Shown piece after piece: positions 35,139-44,171 of a stretch of 64,000 nucleotides of DNA. Position numbers and translations under genes: made by a program. Position 1 is the stretch's first letter; each line of letters opens with the position of its first letter. The notes under the pieces were generated by a model. That model was not told the origin of the DNA. It did no database searches and saw nothing but the letters and a program-made list of their open reading frames with translations. The stretch lies in assembly GCF_042682545.1 (NCBI RefSeq), contig NZ_JBHUHQ010000017.1, one strand, 5' to 3'. Origin of the DNA: Ornithinibacillus salinisoli (GTDB lineage: Bacteria > Bacillota > Bacilli > Bacillales > Amphibacillaceae).

Positions 35139-35432
35139 TTGGCTGAAATTTCAAAGGAACAAGTGAAGCATGTCGCAAACCTAGCACGACTAGAAGTATC
35201 TGAGCAGGAAGCAGAAATGTTTACGGAGCAACTAAGCTCAATCATTACCTTTGCAGAACAATTAAATGAGTTAGATACAGAAGGTGTGGAACCTACAACT
35301 CACGTACTTGATTTAAAAAATGTGATGCGTAAAGACGAGCCGAAGAAATGGATTACGAAGGAAGAAGCTATAAAAAATGCCCCGGATCAACAAAATGGTC
35401 AATATCGGGTGCCGTCAATTTTAGCAGAATAG
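35139..35432 (+). CDS. gatC: Asp-tRNA(Asn)/Glu-tRNA(Gln) amidotransferase subunit C
   Basis: The 97-residue GatC stabilises GatA within the GatCAB complex that amidates misacylated tRNA. It has VKHVANLARLEVSEQEAEMF and the conserved end RKDEP..APDQQNGQYRVP. The start is TTG with TTGGAGGTG nine bases upstream. A gap of 104 bases separates it from gatA, the longest gap in this cluster. Confidence 0.95.
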   Translation: MAEISKEQVKHVANLARLEVSEQEAEMFTEQLSSIITFAEQLNELDTEGVEPTTHVLDLKNVMRKDEPKKWITKEEAIKNAPDQQNGQYRVPSILAE

Positions 35433-35536
35433 GTAAGCGTTACACTTTGCAATTCTGCATAAGAGCAACTGAGGCTTTCGCTGTAAAAGGTTGGCGAAAC
35501 CAAGTTTCCTAAGATTAAGGAGGAGGGTTCCCCATT

Positions 35537-37003
35537 ATGTCGTTATTTGATCATAGTATTAAAGAAATTGAAGAGAAATTACATAATAAGGAAATAACTG
35601 TTGAAGATCTTGTAGAAGCTTCTTATAACCGAATTAAAGAAGTGGATGATCAAGTACATGCATTTTTAACACTTGATGAAGAAAATGCACGTGCAAAAGC
35701 AAAGGAATTGGATCAAGATCCGGATAACAACACGAAATTGTTTGGTATCCCAAGTGGTATTAAAGATAACATCGTAACGAAAGCATTGCGTACAACTTGT
35801 GGTAGTCAATTCTTACGTAATTTTGATGACCCGTTATATAATGCAACGGTTGTTGAGAAATTGCGTGCAGAAAAAACTGTTACAATCGGTAAGCTAAATA
35901 TGGATGAATTTGCGATGGGATCTTCCAATGAAAACTCAAGCTTCACACCAACACGTAATCCGTGGAACACCGATTATGTTCCTGGGGGATCAAGTGGTGG
36001 TTCAGCAGCATCAGTTGCTGCAGGAGAAGTGTTGTTTGCATTAGGGTCAGACACAGGTGGGTCAATCCGTCAGCCAGCAGCATTTTGTGGTGTTGTTGGA
36101 TTGAAACCTACATATGGACTAGTTTCGCGTTTCGGATTAGTAGCATTTGCTTCTTCTTTAGATCAAATTGGTCCATTGACACGTACAGTAGAGGATAATG
36201 CTCGCGTACTTGAAGTGATCGCAGGACATGACAGCATGGATTCGACGAGTGCTAATGTTGATATACCAGAATACACGAAAGCATTAACTGGCGATGTGAA
36301 GGATCTCAAAATTGCTGTTCCTAAAGAATACCTAGCAGAAGGTGTTAATCCGGAAGTAAAAGAAGCCGTGATGAATGCATTGAAAGTGTATGAATCGCTT
36401 GGAGCAACTTGGGAAGAGGTTTCTCTACCACATTCTAAATATGCGGTGGCTACGTATTACTTATTAGCATCATCAGAAGCATCAGCAAACCTTGCTCGTT
36501 TTGATGGTGTGCGCTACGGGGTACGTACTGAGAATGCGGATAACATGATTGATATGTTCAAAAAATCTCGTAGTGAAGGCTTTGGGGAAGAAGTGAAGCG
36601 CCGTATTATGCTAGGAACTTTTGCTTTAAGCTCTGGTTACTACGATGCATATTACAAGAAAGCACAAAAGGTTCGCACGTTAATTAAAAATGATTTTGAT
36701 AAAATCTTTGAAGATTATGATGTTGTTATTGGACCAACTACACCAACACCGGCGTTTAAAGTTGGAGAAAAAATTGATGATCCACTAACCATGTATGCGA
36801 ACGACATTTTAACGATCCCAGTTAACTTGGCAGGTGTTCCAGGAATATCGGTACCATGTGGTTTATCAGATGACGGGCTTCCAATTGGCTTGCAAATCAT
36901 CGGGAAGCATTTTGATGAAAGTACGGTATATCGTACCGCGCATGCATTTGAACAAGCAACAGATCATCATACGAAAAAACCTCAATTAGGAGGTGCAAAA
37001 TAA
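35537..37003 (+). CDS. gatA: Asp-tRNA(Asn)/Glu-tRNA(Gln) amidotransferase subunit A
   Basis: GatA is the glutaminase of GatCAB. The 488-residue amidase-signature protein has the catalytic Lys in PSGIKDNI (about residue 77), the cis-Ser in PGGSSGGSAASVAAGE and the nucleophilic Ser in GSDTGGSIRQPAAFCG (about residues 174-189). AAGGAGGAGGG precedes the ATG. Its stop overlaps the gatB start (TAATG). Confidence 0.96.
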   Translation: MSLFDHSIKEIEEKLHNKEITVEDLVEASYNRIKEVDDQVHAFLTLDEENARAKAKELDQDPDNNTKLFGIPSGIKDNIVTKALRTTCGSQFLRNFDDPLYNATVVEKLRAEKTVTIGKLNMDEFAMGSSNENSSFTPTRNPWNTDYVPGGSSGGSAASVAAGEVLFALGSDTGGSIRQPAAFCGVVGLKPTYGLVSRFGLVAFASSLDQIGPLTRTVEDNARVLEVIAGHDSMDSTSANVDIPEYTKALTGDVKDLKIAVPKEYLAEGVNPEVKEAVMNALKVYESLGATWEEVSLPHSKYAVATYYLLASSEASANLARFDGVRYGVRTENADNMIDMFKKSRSEGFGEEVKRRIMLGTFALSSGYYDAYYKKAQKVRTLIKNDFDKIFEDYDVVIGPTTPTPAFKVGEKIDDPLTMYANDILTIPVNLAGVPGISVPCGLSDDGLPIGLQIIGKHFDESTVYRTAHAFEQATDHHTKKPQLGGAK

Positions 37004-38433
37004 TGAATTTCGAAACAATTATTGGATTAGAGGTCCATGTTGAGTTAAAAACACAATCGAAAATTTTTAGTCCGAGCCCGAACGCATTTGGGTCAGAACC
37101 GAATACGAATGTAAACCCAATTGATTTAGGATATCCCGGTGTTTTACCAGTATTGAATGAAGAAGCGGTTAACTTTGCGATGAAAGCTGCGATGGCACTT
37201 AATTGTGAGATTGCAACACATACGAAATTTGATCGTAAAAACTATTTCTATCCTGATAATCCGAAAGCGTATCAAATTTCGCAGTTTGACCAGCCGATTG
37301 GTGAAAATGGTTGGATTGAAATTGAAGTAAACGGAAAGAAAAAACGCATTGGAATTACTCGTTTACACCTAGAAGAGGACGCGGGTAAATTAACTCATGG
37401 TGATGATGGGTATTCCCTAGTTGACTTTAACCGTCAAGGAACACCTTTGATTGAGATAGTATCTGAACCGGATATGCGTTCACCAGAAGAAGCATATGCA
37501 TACTTAGAAAAGCTTAAAACGATTATCCAGTATACTGGAGTCTCTGATGTAAAAATGCAAGAAGGTTCCTTGCGTTGTGATGCAAATATTTCTTTACGAC
37601 CAATTGGACAAGATGAATTTGGAACGAAAGCCGAGTTGAAGAACTTGAATTCCTTTACGTTTGTTCAAAAAGGTCTAGAGTTTGAAGAAAAACGCCAAGA
37701 AAAAGTATTACTATCCGGTGGAGAGATTCTACAAGAAACACGCCGTTATGATGAAAAAACAAAAGAAACAATTTTGATGCGTGTGAAGGAAGGTTCCGAT
37801 GATTATCGTTATTTCCCTGAGCCAGATCTAGTTCCACTATACATCGATGATGCTTGGAAAGAGCGAATTCGCAACGAGATCCCAGAACTTCCAGGTGCTA
37901 GGAAGAAACGTTATATTGATGACTTAGGACTTCCTGTGTATGATGCTGAGGTATTGACTAGCTCTAAAGAAATGAGTGACTTTTTCGAGGATACTATTCA
38001 AAATGGTGCAGATATGAAGCAAGCATCGAACTGGTTAATGGGTGAAGTATCCGGTTATATGAATAAGCATTATAAAGAGTTAGGCGATCTAGCACTTACG
38101 CCAGAATCCTTAGGGAAAATGATTCAACTGATTGAAGATGGAACGATTTCATCCAAGATTGCAAAGAAAGTTTTCGCCGAATTAGTTGAAAAAGGCGGGG
38201 ATCCAGAACAAATTGTAAAAGATAAAGGACTTGTACAGATTTCCGATGAAGGACAACTAAAAGAAGTCATTGGAAAGATATTAGATGAAAATGAACAATC
38301 CGTTATTGATTACAAAAATGGCAAGGGTCGCGCACTTGGTTTCTTAGTTGGGCAAGTAATGAAAGCAACGAAGGGTCAAGCTAATCCTCCAATGGTTAAT
38401 AAGATTTTAGTTGAGGAAATGGATAACCGCTAA
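37003..38433 (+). CDS. gatB: Asp-tRNA(Asn)/Glu-tRNA(Gln) amidotransferase subunit B
   Basis: GatB holds the kinase/amidotransferase site that activates and amidates the aspartyl or glutamyl group on tRNA. The 476-residue protein opens FETIIGLEVHVELKTQSKIF and contains DRKNYFYPDNPKAYQISQ, LHLEEDAGKL and VDFNRQGTPLIEIVSEPD. The C-terminal YqeY-like tail domain that contacts tRNA is present. GGAGGTG lies inside the end of gatA. Confidence 0.96.
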   Translation: MNFETIIGLEVHVELKTQSKIFSPSPNAFGSEPNTNVNPIDLGYPGVLPVLNEEAVNFAMKAAMALNCEIATHTKFDRKNYFYPDNPKAYQISQFDQPIGENGWIEIEVNGKKKRIGITRLHLEEDAGKLTHGDDGYSLVDFNRQGTPLIEIVSEPDMRSPEEAYAYLEKLKTIIQYTGVSDVKMQEGSLRCDANISLRPIGQDEFGTKAELKNLNSFTFVQKGLEFEEKRQEKVLLSGGEILQETRRYDEKTKETILMRVKEGSDDYRYFPEPDLVPLYIDDAWKERIRNEIPELPGARKKRYIDDLGLPVYDAEVLTSSKEMSDFFEDTIQNGADMKQASNWLMGEVSGYMNKHYKELGDLALTPESLGKMIQLIEDGTISSKIAKKVFAELVEKGGDPEQIVKDKGLVQISDEGQLKEVIGKILDENEQSVIDYKNGKGRALGFLVGQVMKATKGQANPPMVNKILVEEMDNR

Positions 38434-38438
38434 TATAG

Positions 38439-38480
38439 AAGGCTAGACTACTATTATTGTTGTAGTCTAGCCTTATTAGT
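38439..38480 (+). terminator. Hairpin after gatB, probable terminator
   Basis: AAGGCTAGACTAC and GTAGTCTAGCCTT form a perfect 13-bp stem with a ten-base loop. The following sequence (ATTAGT) has few T, so termination may be incomplete. Confidence 0.65.
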
Positions 38481-38602
38481 GGTAATTACTTCTCAATTCA
38501 TCAAAAAAGAGCTATGATAGTGACGGAGTAATATTAAAAGAAGATAATTTCAACATAATATACGCAATTACTTGAATAAGCTATCAATGGGGAGGGGACA
38601 AA

Positions 38603-39511
38603 TTGAAAAAGGCCCGAATCATTTATAATCCAACGTCTGGTCGTGAGGCGTTTAAAAGAGAATTACCTGTTGTTTTGGAAAAACTTGAAATTGCAGGATA
38701 TGAAGCATCTGCTCATGCTACAACAGGTGAAGGTGATGCAATCGAAGCAGCGAAAACAGCTGTCGAACGTAAATATGATGTAGTTATTGCAGCAGGTGGA
38801 GATGGAACGATTAATGAAGTAATCAACGGACTAGCTGAGCAAGAATATCGACCAAAGTTTGGGGTTATCCCAGTTGGTACAACAAATGATTTTGCAAGAG
38901 CTCTGCAAATCCCACGTGATATTCAAAAAGCAGTAGATGTTATTATAAAAGATCATTCTACTTCACTGGATATTGGTAAAGTGAATGAACAATATTTTAT
39001 TAATATTGCTGGTGGAGGAAAACTTACAGAGTTAACATATGATGTACCTAGCAAATTAAAAACGATGATCGGTCAATTAGCATATTATATGAAGGGTATT
39101 GAGATGCTACCTTCTTTAAAACCAGTACAAGCAAAAATCGAATATGACGGCAATATCATAGAAGAAGATATCATGTTATTTCTTGTTTCCAATTCCAATT
39201 CGGTTGGTGGCTTTGAGAAATTAGCACCCGATGCAAAGATGAATGATGGTTATTTTGACTTAATCATATTAAGAAAAACAAACCTAGCTGAATTCATTCG
39301 AATTGTTACTCTTGCATCAAGAGGGGCGCATCTAGATGATGACCATGTTATTTACGCCAAAGCAAAACACATAAAAGTAGAACCAGATGATAAAATGCAA
39401 TTAAATATTGATGGTGAGTTTGGTGGTTTGTTACCAGGTGAATTTATCAATTTACAGCAGCATATTGAATTTTTTATCCCAGAATCATTTTTGGAAAAGG
39501 AAGGTTACTAA
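38603..39511 (+). CDS. dgkB: Diacylglycerol kinase DgkB
   Basis: DgkB returns diacylglycerol to phosphatidic acid for lipid recycling, including after lipoteichoic acid synthesis. The 302-residue protein has IIYNPTSGREAFKREL at its N-terminus, VIAAGGDGTINEVINGL (nucleotide-binding GGDGT) near residue 65, and GVIPVGTTNDFARAL. The position two genes before rlmCD (with gatCAB upstream) agrees with yerQ of B. subtilis. GGGGAGGGG lies before the start. Confidence 0.94.
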   Translation: MKKARIIYNPTSGREAFKRELPVVLEKLEIAGYEASAHATTGEGDAIEAAKTAVERKYDVVIAAGGDGTINEVINGLAEQEYRPKFGVIPVGTTNDFARALQIPRDIQKAVDVIIKDHSTSLDIGKVNEQYFINIAGGGKLTELTYDVPSKLKTMIGQLAYYMKGIEMLPSLKPVQAKIEYDGNIIEEDIMLFLVSNSNSVGGFEKLAPDAKMNDGYFDLIILRKTNLAEFIRIVTLASRGAHLDDDHVIYAKAKHIKVEPDDKMQLNIDGEFGGLLPGEFINLQQHIEFFIPESFLEKEGY

Positions 39512-39533
39512 AACGTAGTAGTCTTCCTTTTTC
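39500..39533 (+). terminator. Terminator overlapping the dgkB end
   Basis: GGAAGGTTACTA and TAGTAGTCTTCC (with two G-T or mismatched positions) form a stem followed by TTTTTCTTTC. The left arm includes the dgkB stop codon. Confidence 0.75.
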
Positions 39534-39570
39534 TTTCATATTCTTGTAACTCAACTACCGAATAAGACAA

Positions 39571-39610
39571 AATAATAAAAAGCCTCTCAATTCTAAGTGG
39601 AATCGAGAGG
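39571..39610 (-). terminator. Terminator of the methyltransferase gene
   Basis: On the minus strand CCTCTCGATTCC and GAATTGAGAGG form the stem and CTTTTTATTATTTT follows, about 25 bases after the methyltransferase stop. Confidence 0.8.
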
Positions 39611-39632
39611 TAAGTCTGCCGTAATTGAACTA

Positions 39633-40547
39633 TTATTTTTTTACAGCGTGGATATAATGAATTGTTTCGAATGCAGATAAATAATCCGTCCGGTTACGAA
39701 AGAAAAGATCTTGTATCTCAGAGGGTGATAAATGTTCATAAATTAGTAACCCTGATTTATCTAACATATTCTCCATTTCATCATAAGTGAAACACGATTT
39801 CATTGGTTCTCTGCTTGCTGCTGCCATTTTTACCATATTTTCGACTCTATTGGAAATTCCTGTTTCTTCAAAAAGTTTCTCGTCTGAGTAATCAAAAACG
39901 ATCGAACTTCCAGATGGAACTTTAGCGAATAAATTAGTTAGCAAGTTTGCATTTTCCTCTTTTGTTAAATAATAAGAAACGCCTAAAAGGCTAAAGAAAG
40001 TCTTTTTGTTTTCAAATCCTTCATTAATTAAATCTTGATAAGATAACGTAGTGGTGAAATCCATAGACACAAAATGAAGGTTATCCGGAATGTTATAATT
40101 GACATGTTCTAGCCTTTTCTTTTTGAATCGTTGAGTAGCTGGATAATCAATTTCGAATATTTCTATACTGTTTTTTAATTCTGGATGTCGGAATCCAAAA
40201 GTATCTAACCCAGCTCCGAGTATGACATACTGTTTTAGTCCTAACAATACTTCATGAAGTAATACTTTTTCGCAATAAGCTGCCCGCGCTAATGGTGTTG
40301 GAGAAAGCTGGACTTGTGTAATCCATTTTAAAATTTCTTTTTGATCATCTTGAAACCTTTGAGCAATTTCTTTGTTAAAAAACAGTATTCCTTGAGTCAT
40401 ATGTTCACTGATGTCTAAAAACTCTTTTTTGGTAATTATATCTTTTGCAATAAAATCATCGAAAATTTTTGGTGTGTCATATTTACTGTGGTATGCTCGA
40501 CCAAAAGCTGATATTAAGGAAGTTAAACTGGACTCATTATCGTTCAT
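39633..40547 (-). CDS. SAM-dependent methyltransferase, LCMT/PPM1-like
   Basis: The 304-residue protein belongs to the leucine-carboxyl-methyltransferase-like group (Pfam LCM). SAM site I is YVILGAGLDTFGFR, followed by FEIDYPATQRFKKKRL, and FVSMDF corresponds to the second acidic loop. Bacterial members methylate small molecules such as polyketides; the substrate here is not known. The ATG at 40547 has GGGAGGA eight bases upstream, so the longer open frame is not used. It is a lone minus-strand gene between dgkB and rlmCD, genes that flank a region without it in B. subtilis, which suggests acquisition. Confidence 0.85.
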   Translation of the reverse strand: MNDNESSLTSLISAFGRAYHSKYDTPKIFDDFIAKDIITKKEFLDISEHMTQGILFFNKEIAQRFQDDQKEILKWITQVQLSPTPLARAAYCEKVLLHEVLLGLKQYVILGAGLDTFGFRHPELKNSIEIFEIDYPATQRFKKKRLEHVNYNIPDNLHFVSMDFTTTLSYQDLINEGFENKKTFFSLLGVSYYLTKEENANLLTNLFAKVPSGSSIVFDYSDEKLFEETGISNRVENMVKMAAASREPMKSCFTYDEMENMLDKSGLLIYEHLSPSEIQDLFFRNRTDYLSAFETIHYIHAVKK

Positions 40548-40811
40548 ACAATTATCCTCCCATATAAATAAAAATAAGATTCCCCTGGCCAGGAGAACCT
40601 TATTATACAAAACAATATCATAACTGTAAATTATAGCATAAATAAATTATTTTGTCAACTAAAACGTCTGTTGGGATTTAAATTGATTGTGCGCGAATAT
40701 AAGGATGGCAAATAAGTGGAGAAGTATAGTAATATCTTTGTTTCATATGAATTCCTGCAGTAAGTTATGATAAGATAAGAACACATATTAGATCGTAAAG
40801 GAAGATACATA

Positions 40812-42197
40812 ATGGCAAAACAAACGGCACCAATAAAGAAAAATGAAACCATTACTTTGACATTTGAGGATCTTACGCATGAAGGTAATGGCGTTGGAAA
40901 AATAGATGGCTTTCCCTTATTTGTACCATATGCTCTCCCCGGAGAAGAAGCCAAGGTAAAGGTTGTCAAAGTCAATAAAAAGTTTGGATTTGGTAAATTG
41001 CTTGAAATCAAAAATCCAAGCCCTGATCGTGTGGAGCCACCATGTGATGTGTTCTATAAATGTGGAGGGTGTCAGATTCAGCATATGAGCTACAAGATGC
41101 AGCTTGCGATGAAACAAAATCAAGTGAAAAATGTGATGCGTAAAATTGCACATTTGGACCATGTTCCCGTTCATCCTACGATCGGAATGGAGGACCCGTG
41201 GCGGTACCGAAATAAGGTTGCTATTCCTGTTGGTGAAAACAATGGTGAGTTGATTACTGGATTTTATCAGATGAGAAGTCACCAAATTATTGAGGACATG
41301 GATACCTGTGTAGTACAGGACGATGCCAATGACCGGATTGTGGAAGGTGTACGGCGAATTGCAGATCGACTTGGAATCAAAGCTTATGATGAGAAAAGTC
41401 ATCGCGGAGTATTACGTCATATTATGGTTCGGACAGGCCACGAAACAAAGGAAGCAATGGTTGTGTTGATTACCCGGACAAAAGATTTACCACATAAGGA
41501 CGAATTAATTCGTGAACTAACAGAGACTTACCCTCATATAAAATCAGTAGTCCATAATGTCAATACTAGACGTACGAATGTAATTATGGGAGAACAAACG
41601 ACAGTATTGTGGGGCGAGGAATATATTTACGATGCGATTGGTAATATTCGTTTTGCGATTTCAGCGAAGTCATTTTATCAAATTAACCCTCCACAGACGA
41701 GAAAGCTGTATGATAAAGCGTTGGAATATGCGAATACAAGTGAACATGACACAGTAATCGATGCGTATTGTGGGATTGGTACGATTTCCCTATTTTTGGC
41801 ACAGAAGGCAAAGAAAGTTTATGGTGTGGAAATCGTACCAGAAGCAATTAATGATGCGAAGATTAATGCAAAAATCAATGGTATTACAAATGTAGAATTT
41901 GCTGTTGGAGAAGCGGAAAAGGTTATGCCAAAGTGGAAGGATGAAGGTTTACATCCAGATGTGGTTGTCGTTGATCCCCCACGAAAGGGCTGTGATGAAG
42001 GTCTTCTAAACGCGATGATAGAGATGGAACCAAAGCGAATTGTGTATGTTTCTTGTAATCCATCTACGTTAGCAAGAGATTTACGGATTTTAGAAGATGG
42101 TGGATATGAGACAAAGGAAGTTCAGCCTGTTGATATGTTTCCACAGAGTATGCATGTTGAGGCAGTTTGTTGGTTGGAGAGGAAATTGTCTAACTAA
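40812..42197 (+). CDS. rlmCD: 23S rRNA (uracil-5-)-methyltransferase RlmCD
   Basis: This enzyme makes m5U at U747 and U1939 of 23S rRNA in Bacillus (YefA). The 461-residue protein has an N-terminal TRAM domain (about residues 10-70), cluster cysteines in PPCDVFYKCGGCQIQH, FYQINPPQT, SAM site DAYCGIGTISLFLA, VVVDPPRKGC and the nucleophilic cysteine in YVSCNPSTLARDL. A short AAAGGAAGA site precedes the ATG. It is followed by a terminator and the accessory region. Confidence 0.92.
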   Translation: MAKQTAPIKKNETITLTFEDLTHEGNGVGKIDGFPLFVPYALPGEEAKVKVVKVNKKFGFGKLLEIKNPSPDRVEPPCDVFYKCGGCQIQHMSYKMQLAMKQNQVKNVMRKIAHLDHVPVHPTIGMEDPWRYRNKVAIPVGENNGELITGFYQMRSHQIIEDMDTCVVQDDANDRIVEGVRRIADRLGIKAYDEKSHRGVLRHIMVRTGHETKEAMVVLITRTKDLPHKDELIRELTETYPHIKSVVHNVNTRRTNVIMGEQTTVLWGEEYIYDAIGNIRFAISAKSFYQINPPQTRKLYDKALEYANTSEHDTVIDAYCGIGTISLFLAQKAKKVYGVEIVPEAINDAKINAKINGITNVEFAVGEAEKVMPKWKDEGLHPDVVVVDPPRKGCDEGLLNAMIEMEPKRIVYVSCNPSTLARDLRILEDGGYETKEVQPVDMFPQSMHVEAVCWLERKLSN

Positions 42198-42245
42198 AAC
42201 AAACTTCTCTCAGTCATAATAAACACTTCCGATTTCGGGGTCTAA
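42188..42245. repeat. AATAAAC-CCGGGT repeat, copy 1
   Basis: The segment runs from TCTAACTAA (here the rlmCD stop) through ATAATAAACACTTCCGATTT to CGGGGTC. The same order of blocks recurs at about 43788, 44041 and 45586, and weakly at 51190. Confidence 0.5.
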
Positions 42246-42256
42246 TCCAATAATTT

Positions 42257-42292
42257 CTCGGGTTTTCTTCAATAAGAACCCGGGATTTTTTT
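42257..42292 (+). terminator. Terminator after rlmCD
   Basis: CTCGGGTTTTC and AGAACCCGGG pair with a short loop, followed by ATTTTTTT. Confidence 0.8.
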
Positions 42293-42806
42293 GGTTTTTT
42301 CAATACCAATCAATATCTTTTCAATAGTTTTTTCATAAATAAATTAGGACTCTACCCATTGTCAATACTGGGTTTGTTCAATATTCTATTCATGCTTTAT
42401 CTCAATAATAACCCTATTCTGGTTCAATACGGTTCGATGTCTTCTTACGTCTTTTTTGTTCTCTTTTCTCCAATATTCTTCCTTCTATTCCGGGAAGAAC
42501 TTAGTTACAATGGCAGAATATTCTATACAGCCCAGAAAAAAAAGAGGGGTAATCAGGTGATTTAGGGAAGAACTAAGTTCCATTGCCTTGTGGCATAGAT
42601 GAGTGGATGAAGTCTTGGGGGAGAAGGGGTAAATAGGAAGTTAGGGGAGATACCAACAAAGTTACAGATACATATAGTAGAAGAAAGAAATCATAAGAAA
42701 TAAAAGAGTAGAGGTGTGTTATAAAAATTTTGAATATTACGGTAAAGTTGAAAGAGATTAAAGAACTTGTGAACTAACAGTCACAAAGGTATAAGTTCAT
42801 CATTTT
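42293..42806. other. AT-rich intergenic stretch, no supported gene
   Basis: A 68-codon frame at 42359-42565 has no ribosome site and no recognisable domain, so I do not call it. An imperfect direct repeat (GGGAAGAACTTAGTTACAATGG near 42491 and GGGAAGAACTAAGTTCCATTGC near 42567) is the only structure seen. Confidence 0.4.
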
Positions 42807-42848
42807 AAAGAGTGACATTCACCAAAACACTGGTGAATGTCACTCTTT
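42807..42848 (-). terminator. Terminator of the lipoprotein gene at 42.9 kb
   Basis: AAAGAGTGACATTCACCA and its exact complement form an 18-bp stem with a six-base loop, 13 bases after the stop of the minus-strand lipoprotein. Confidence 0.8.
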
Positions 42849-42860
42849 ATTCATCCTTTT

Positions 42861-43289
42861 TTATCTTTCTATAAATTCAACATTACGACGTGGTAAATCA
42901 AAGTAGAATTTTTGGTATTTGCTTACTTGATCAGAATCTTCAATTTGGAAATTTGAATCACTGATCTCTGCAGAATACTCGCTAAAATCTAGATCGCTTT
43001 CTTCAAGTGCGAATTCAATTTCTAAAGACTCATTTTCATTTTCAAACTGAATTATAAGTTTGTCATCTTTCAGTTCATATGTCCCTTCTTCGCCATGAAG
43101 ATGATGATTGATTACTTTTTTTTCATCTAAAAATTCTAATTTCATTTTAGTATAAAATTTATCAGGATCGTTGGGTGATCCCCCCTCACTAACATCGAAC
43201 GTTTTTCCCGATAATTCGTCGCTGTTGCTACAAGCTGTGATGATGAGTGCGGATAGAACTGCTATAAGTATCATAAAGCCTTTTTTCAT
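42861..43289 (-). CDS. Lipoprotein, paralogue of the one at 4.1 kb
   Basis: The 142-residue protein has MKKGFMILIAVLSALIITAC as its signal with a lipobox cysteine at residue 20. The mature part matches the gene at 4074-4502 over the SNSDELSGKTFDV segment, EEGTYELKDDKL, QFENENESLEIEF and the IER end; the middle and tail differ. About 51 bases around the lipobox are identical in the two genes (43187-43237 and 4403-4453), which points to recent duplication or gene conversion. AAAGGGGGA before the ATG at 43289 fixes the start. Confidence 0.75.
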   Translation of the reverse strand: MKKGFMILIAVLSALIITACSNSDELSGKTFDVSEGGSPNDPDKFYTKMKLEFLDEKKVINHHLHGEEGTYELKDDKLIIQFENENESLEIEFALEESDLDFSEYSAEISDSNFQIEDSDQVSKYQKFYFDLPRRNVEFIER

Positions 43290-43458
43290 GTGAAATCCCC
43301 CTTTATTAGTAATACGATGAATGATGTTTATAAGTTTCAAAAAGTTATCGTATTCCTATTTTTGCTTCAAAAAACCTACCTAATGTGCTTGATGAGAATC
43401 AATTATCCTTATCTACATGCTACATCGCAATTTTTAGTTCAGATGATGGAACGGTTAA

Positions 43459-43797
43459 CGTCGCCTATTAATTCCCATTGCTTATACTATTATTATAGCA
43501 TTCAACATTGAAGAATTTTACCATCCTATTATTGGTCATTATGGTGTTAATTTTGTTTCGAAAGACTTTATAGTGGACATTCATCATGGCATGTTATTTC
43601 AACGAAATATTAATGTAATAAATATTCCTAATGCAACACCAGAAAAGTTAAGGTCAAATAGGAATTCACTTTTAAATGAAGGTAAAGGGGATAATATACA
43701 ATATATCCTATATTTCATAAGTAGTAAAGATCCCATGAAATCAAGTCTTTGTAATTTTCTTTTTTCAATGACTCTTATTTCTACTATGTCTAACTAA
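43459..43797 (+). pseudogene. Unrecognised ORF, possible 3' gene remnant
   Basis: An open frame of about 112 codons without a start signal or ribosome site encodes a plausible protein-like sequence (FYHPIIGHYGVNFVSKDF, then IPNATPEKLRSNRNSLL) and ends MSN. The only in-frame GTG (43573) has no good ribosome site. I infer the tail of a decayed gene and recognise no family. Confidence 0.25.
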
Positions 43798-43850
43798 TTT
43801 AAACATGCCCTAACCAAAATAAACATTTCCGATTTCCGGGTCTTTTTTAT
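43788..43850. repeat. AATAAAC-CCGGGT repeat, copy 2
   Basis: GTCTAACTAA, then CCAAAATAAACATTTCCGAT, then TTCCGGGTC and a T tract: the clearest match to copy 1. The rest of 43851-44040 holds no gene I can support; it contains several GAAAAAA/GGTGGAAAA runs. Confidence 0.55.
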
Positions 43851-44040
43851 AATTATCCCTTGTCCTGTCTTGGGTTGTCCGTGTTTCCTATATGCAATAA
43901 ATTGAGAGAACTTTATTTTAAAACGGAAAAAAAGGTGAAAAAACTGGTGGAAAATAAGTGAAAAAACGGTCATTTTTGATGCGAAAAAGTGGAAAAATAG
44001 GGTTTCTATAGGTAAACTTTATTTTAACTCTACAGAAATT

Positions 44041-44095
44041 GTTTAACTAAAAAATAAAACTGCTAGGTAAAATAAACATTTGCGAATTAAGGTTA
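44041..44095. repeat. AATAAAC-CCGGGT repeat, copy 3 (diverged)
   Basis: GTTTAACTAA is followed by GGTAAAATAAACATTTGCGA and ATTAAGGTT. The final CCGGGT block is lost. Confidence 0.4.
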
Positions 44096-44171
44096 GCATT
44101 GTTTGAATTTCAAATAGCTTGACCTGGGGCCTCAGTATGCTATGTTGTAATTGAAAGAAAGGAATGATCGA

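Noticed and set aside
42359..42565. 68-codon frame rich in hydrophobic residues
   Set aside because: There is no ribosome site and no known family, and the residues reflect the T-rich composition of the region.
43290..43511. 73-codon plus-strand frame upstream of the lipoprotein
   Set aside because: It overlaps the lipoprotein promoter region, has no ribosome site, and its sequence is not protein-like.
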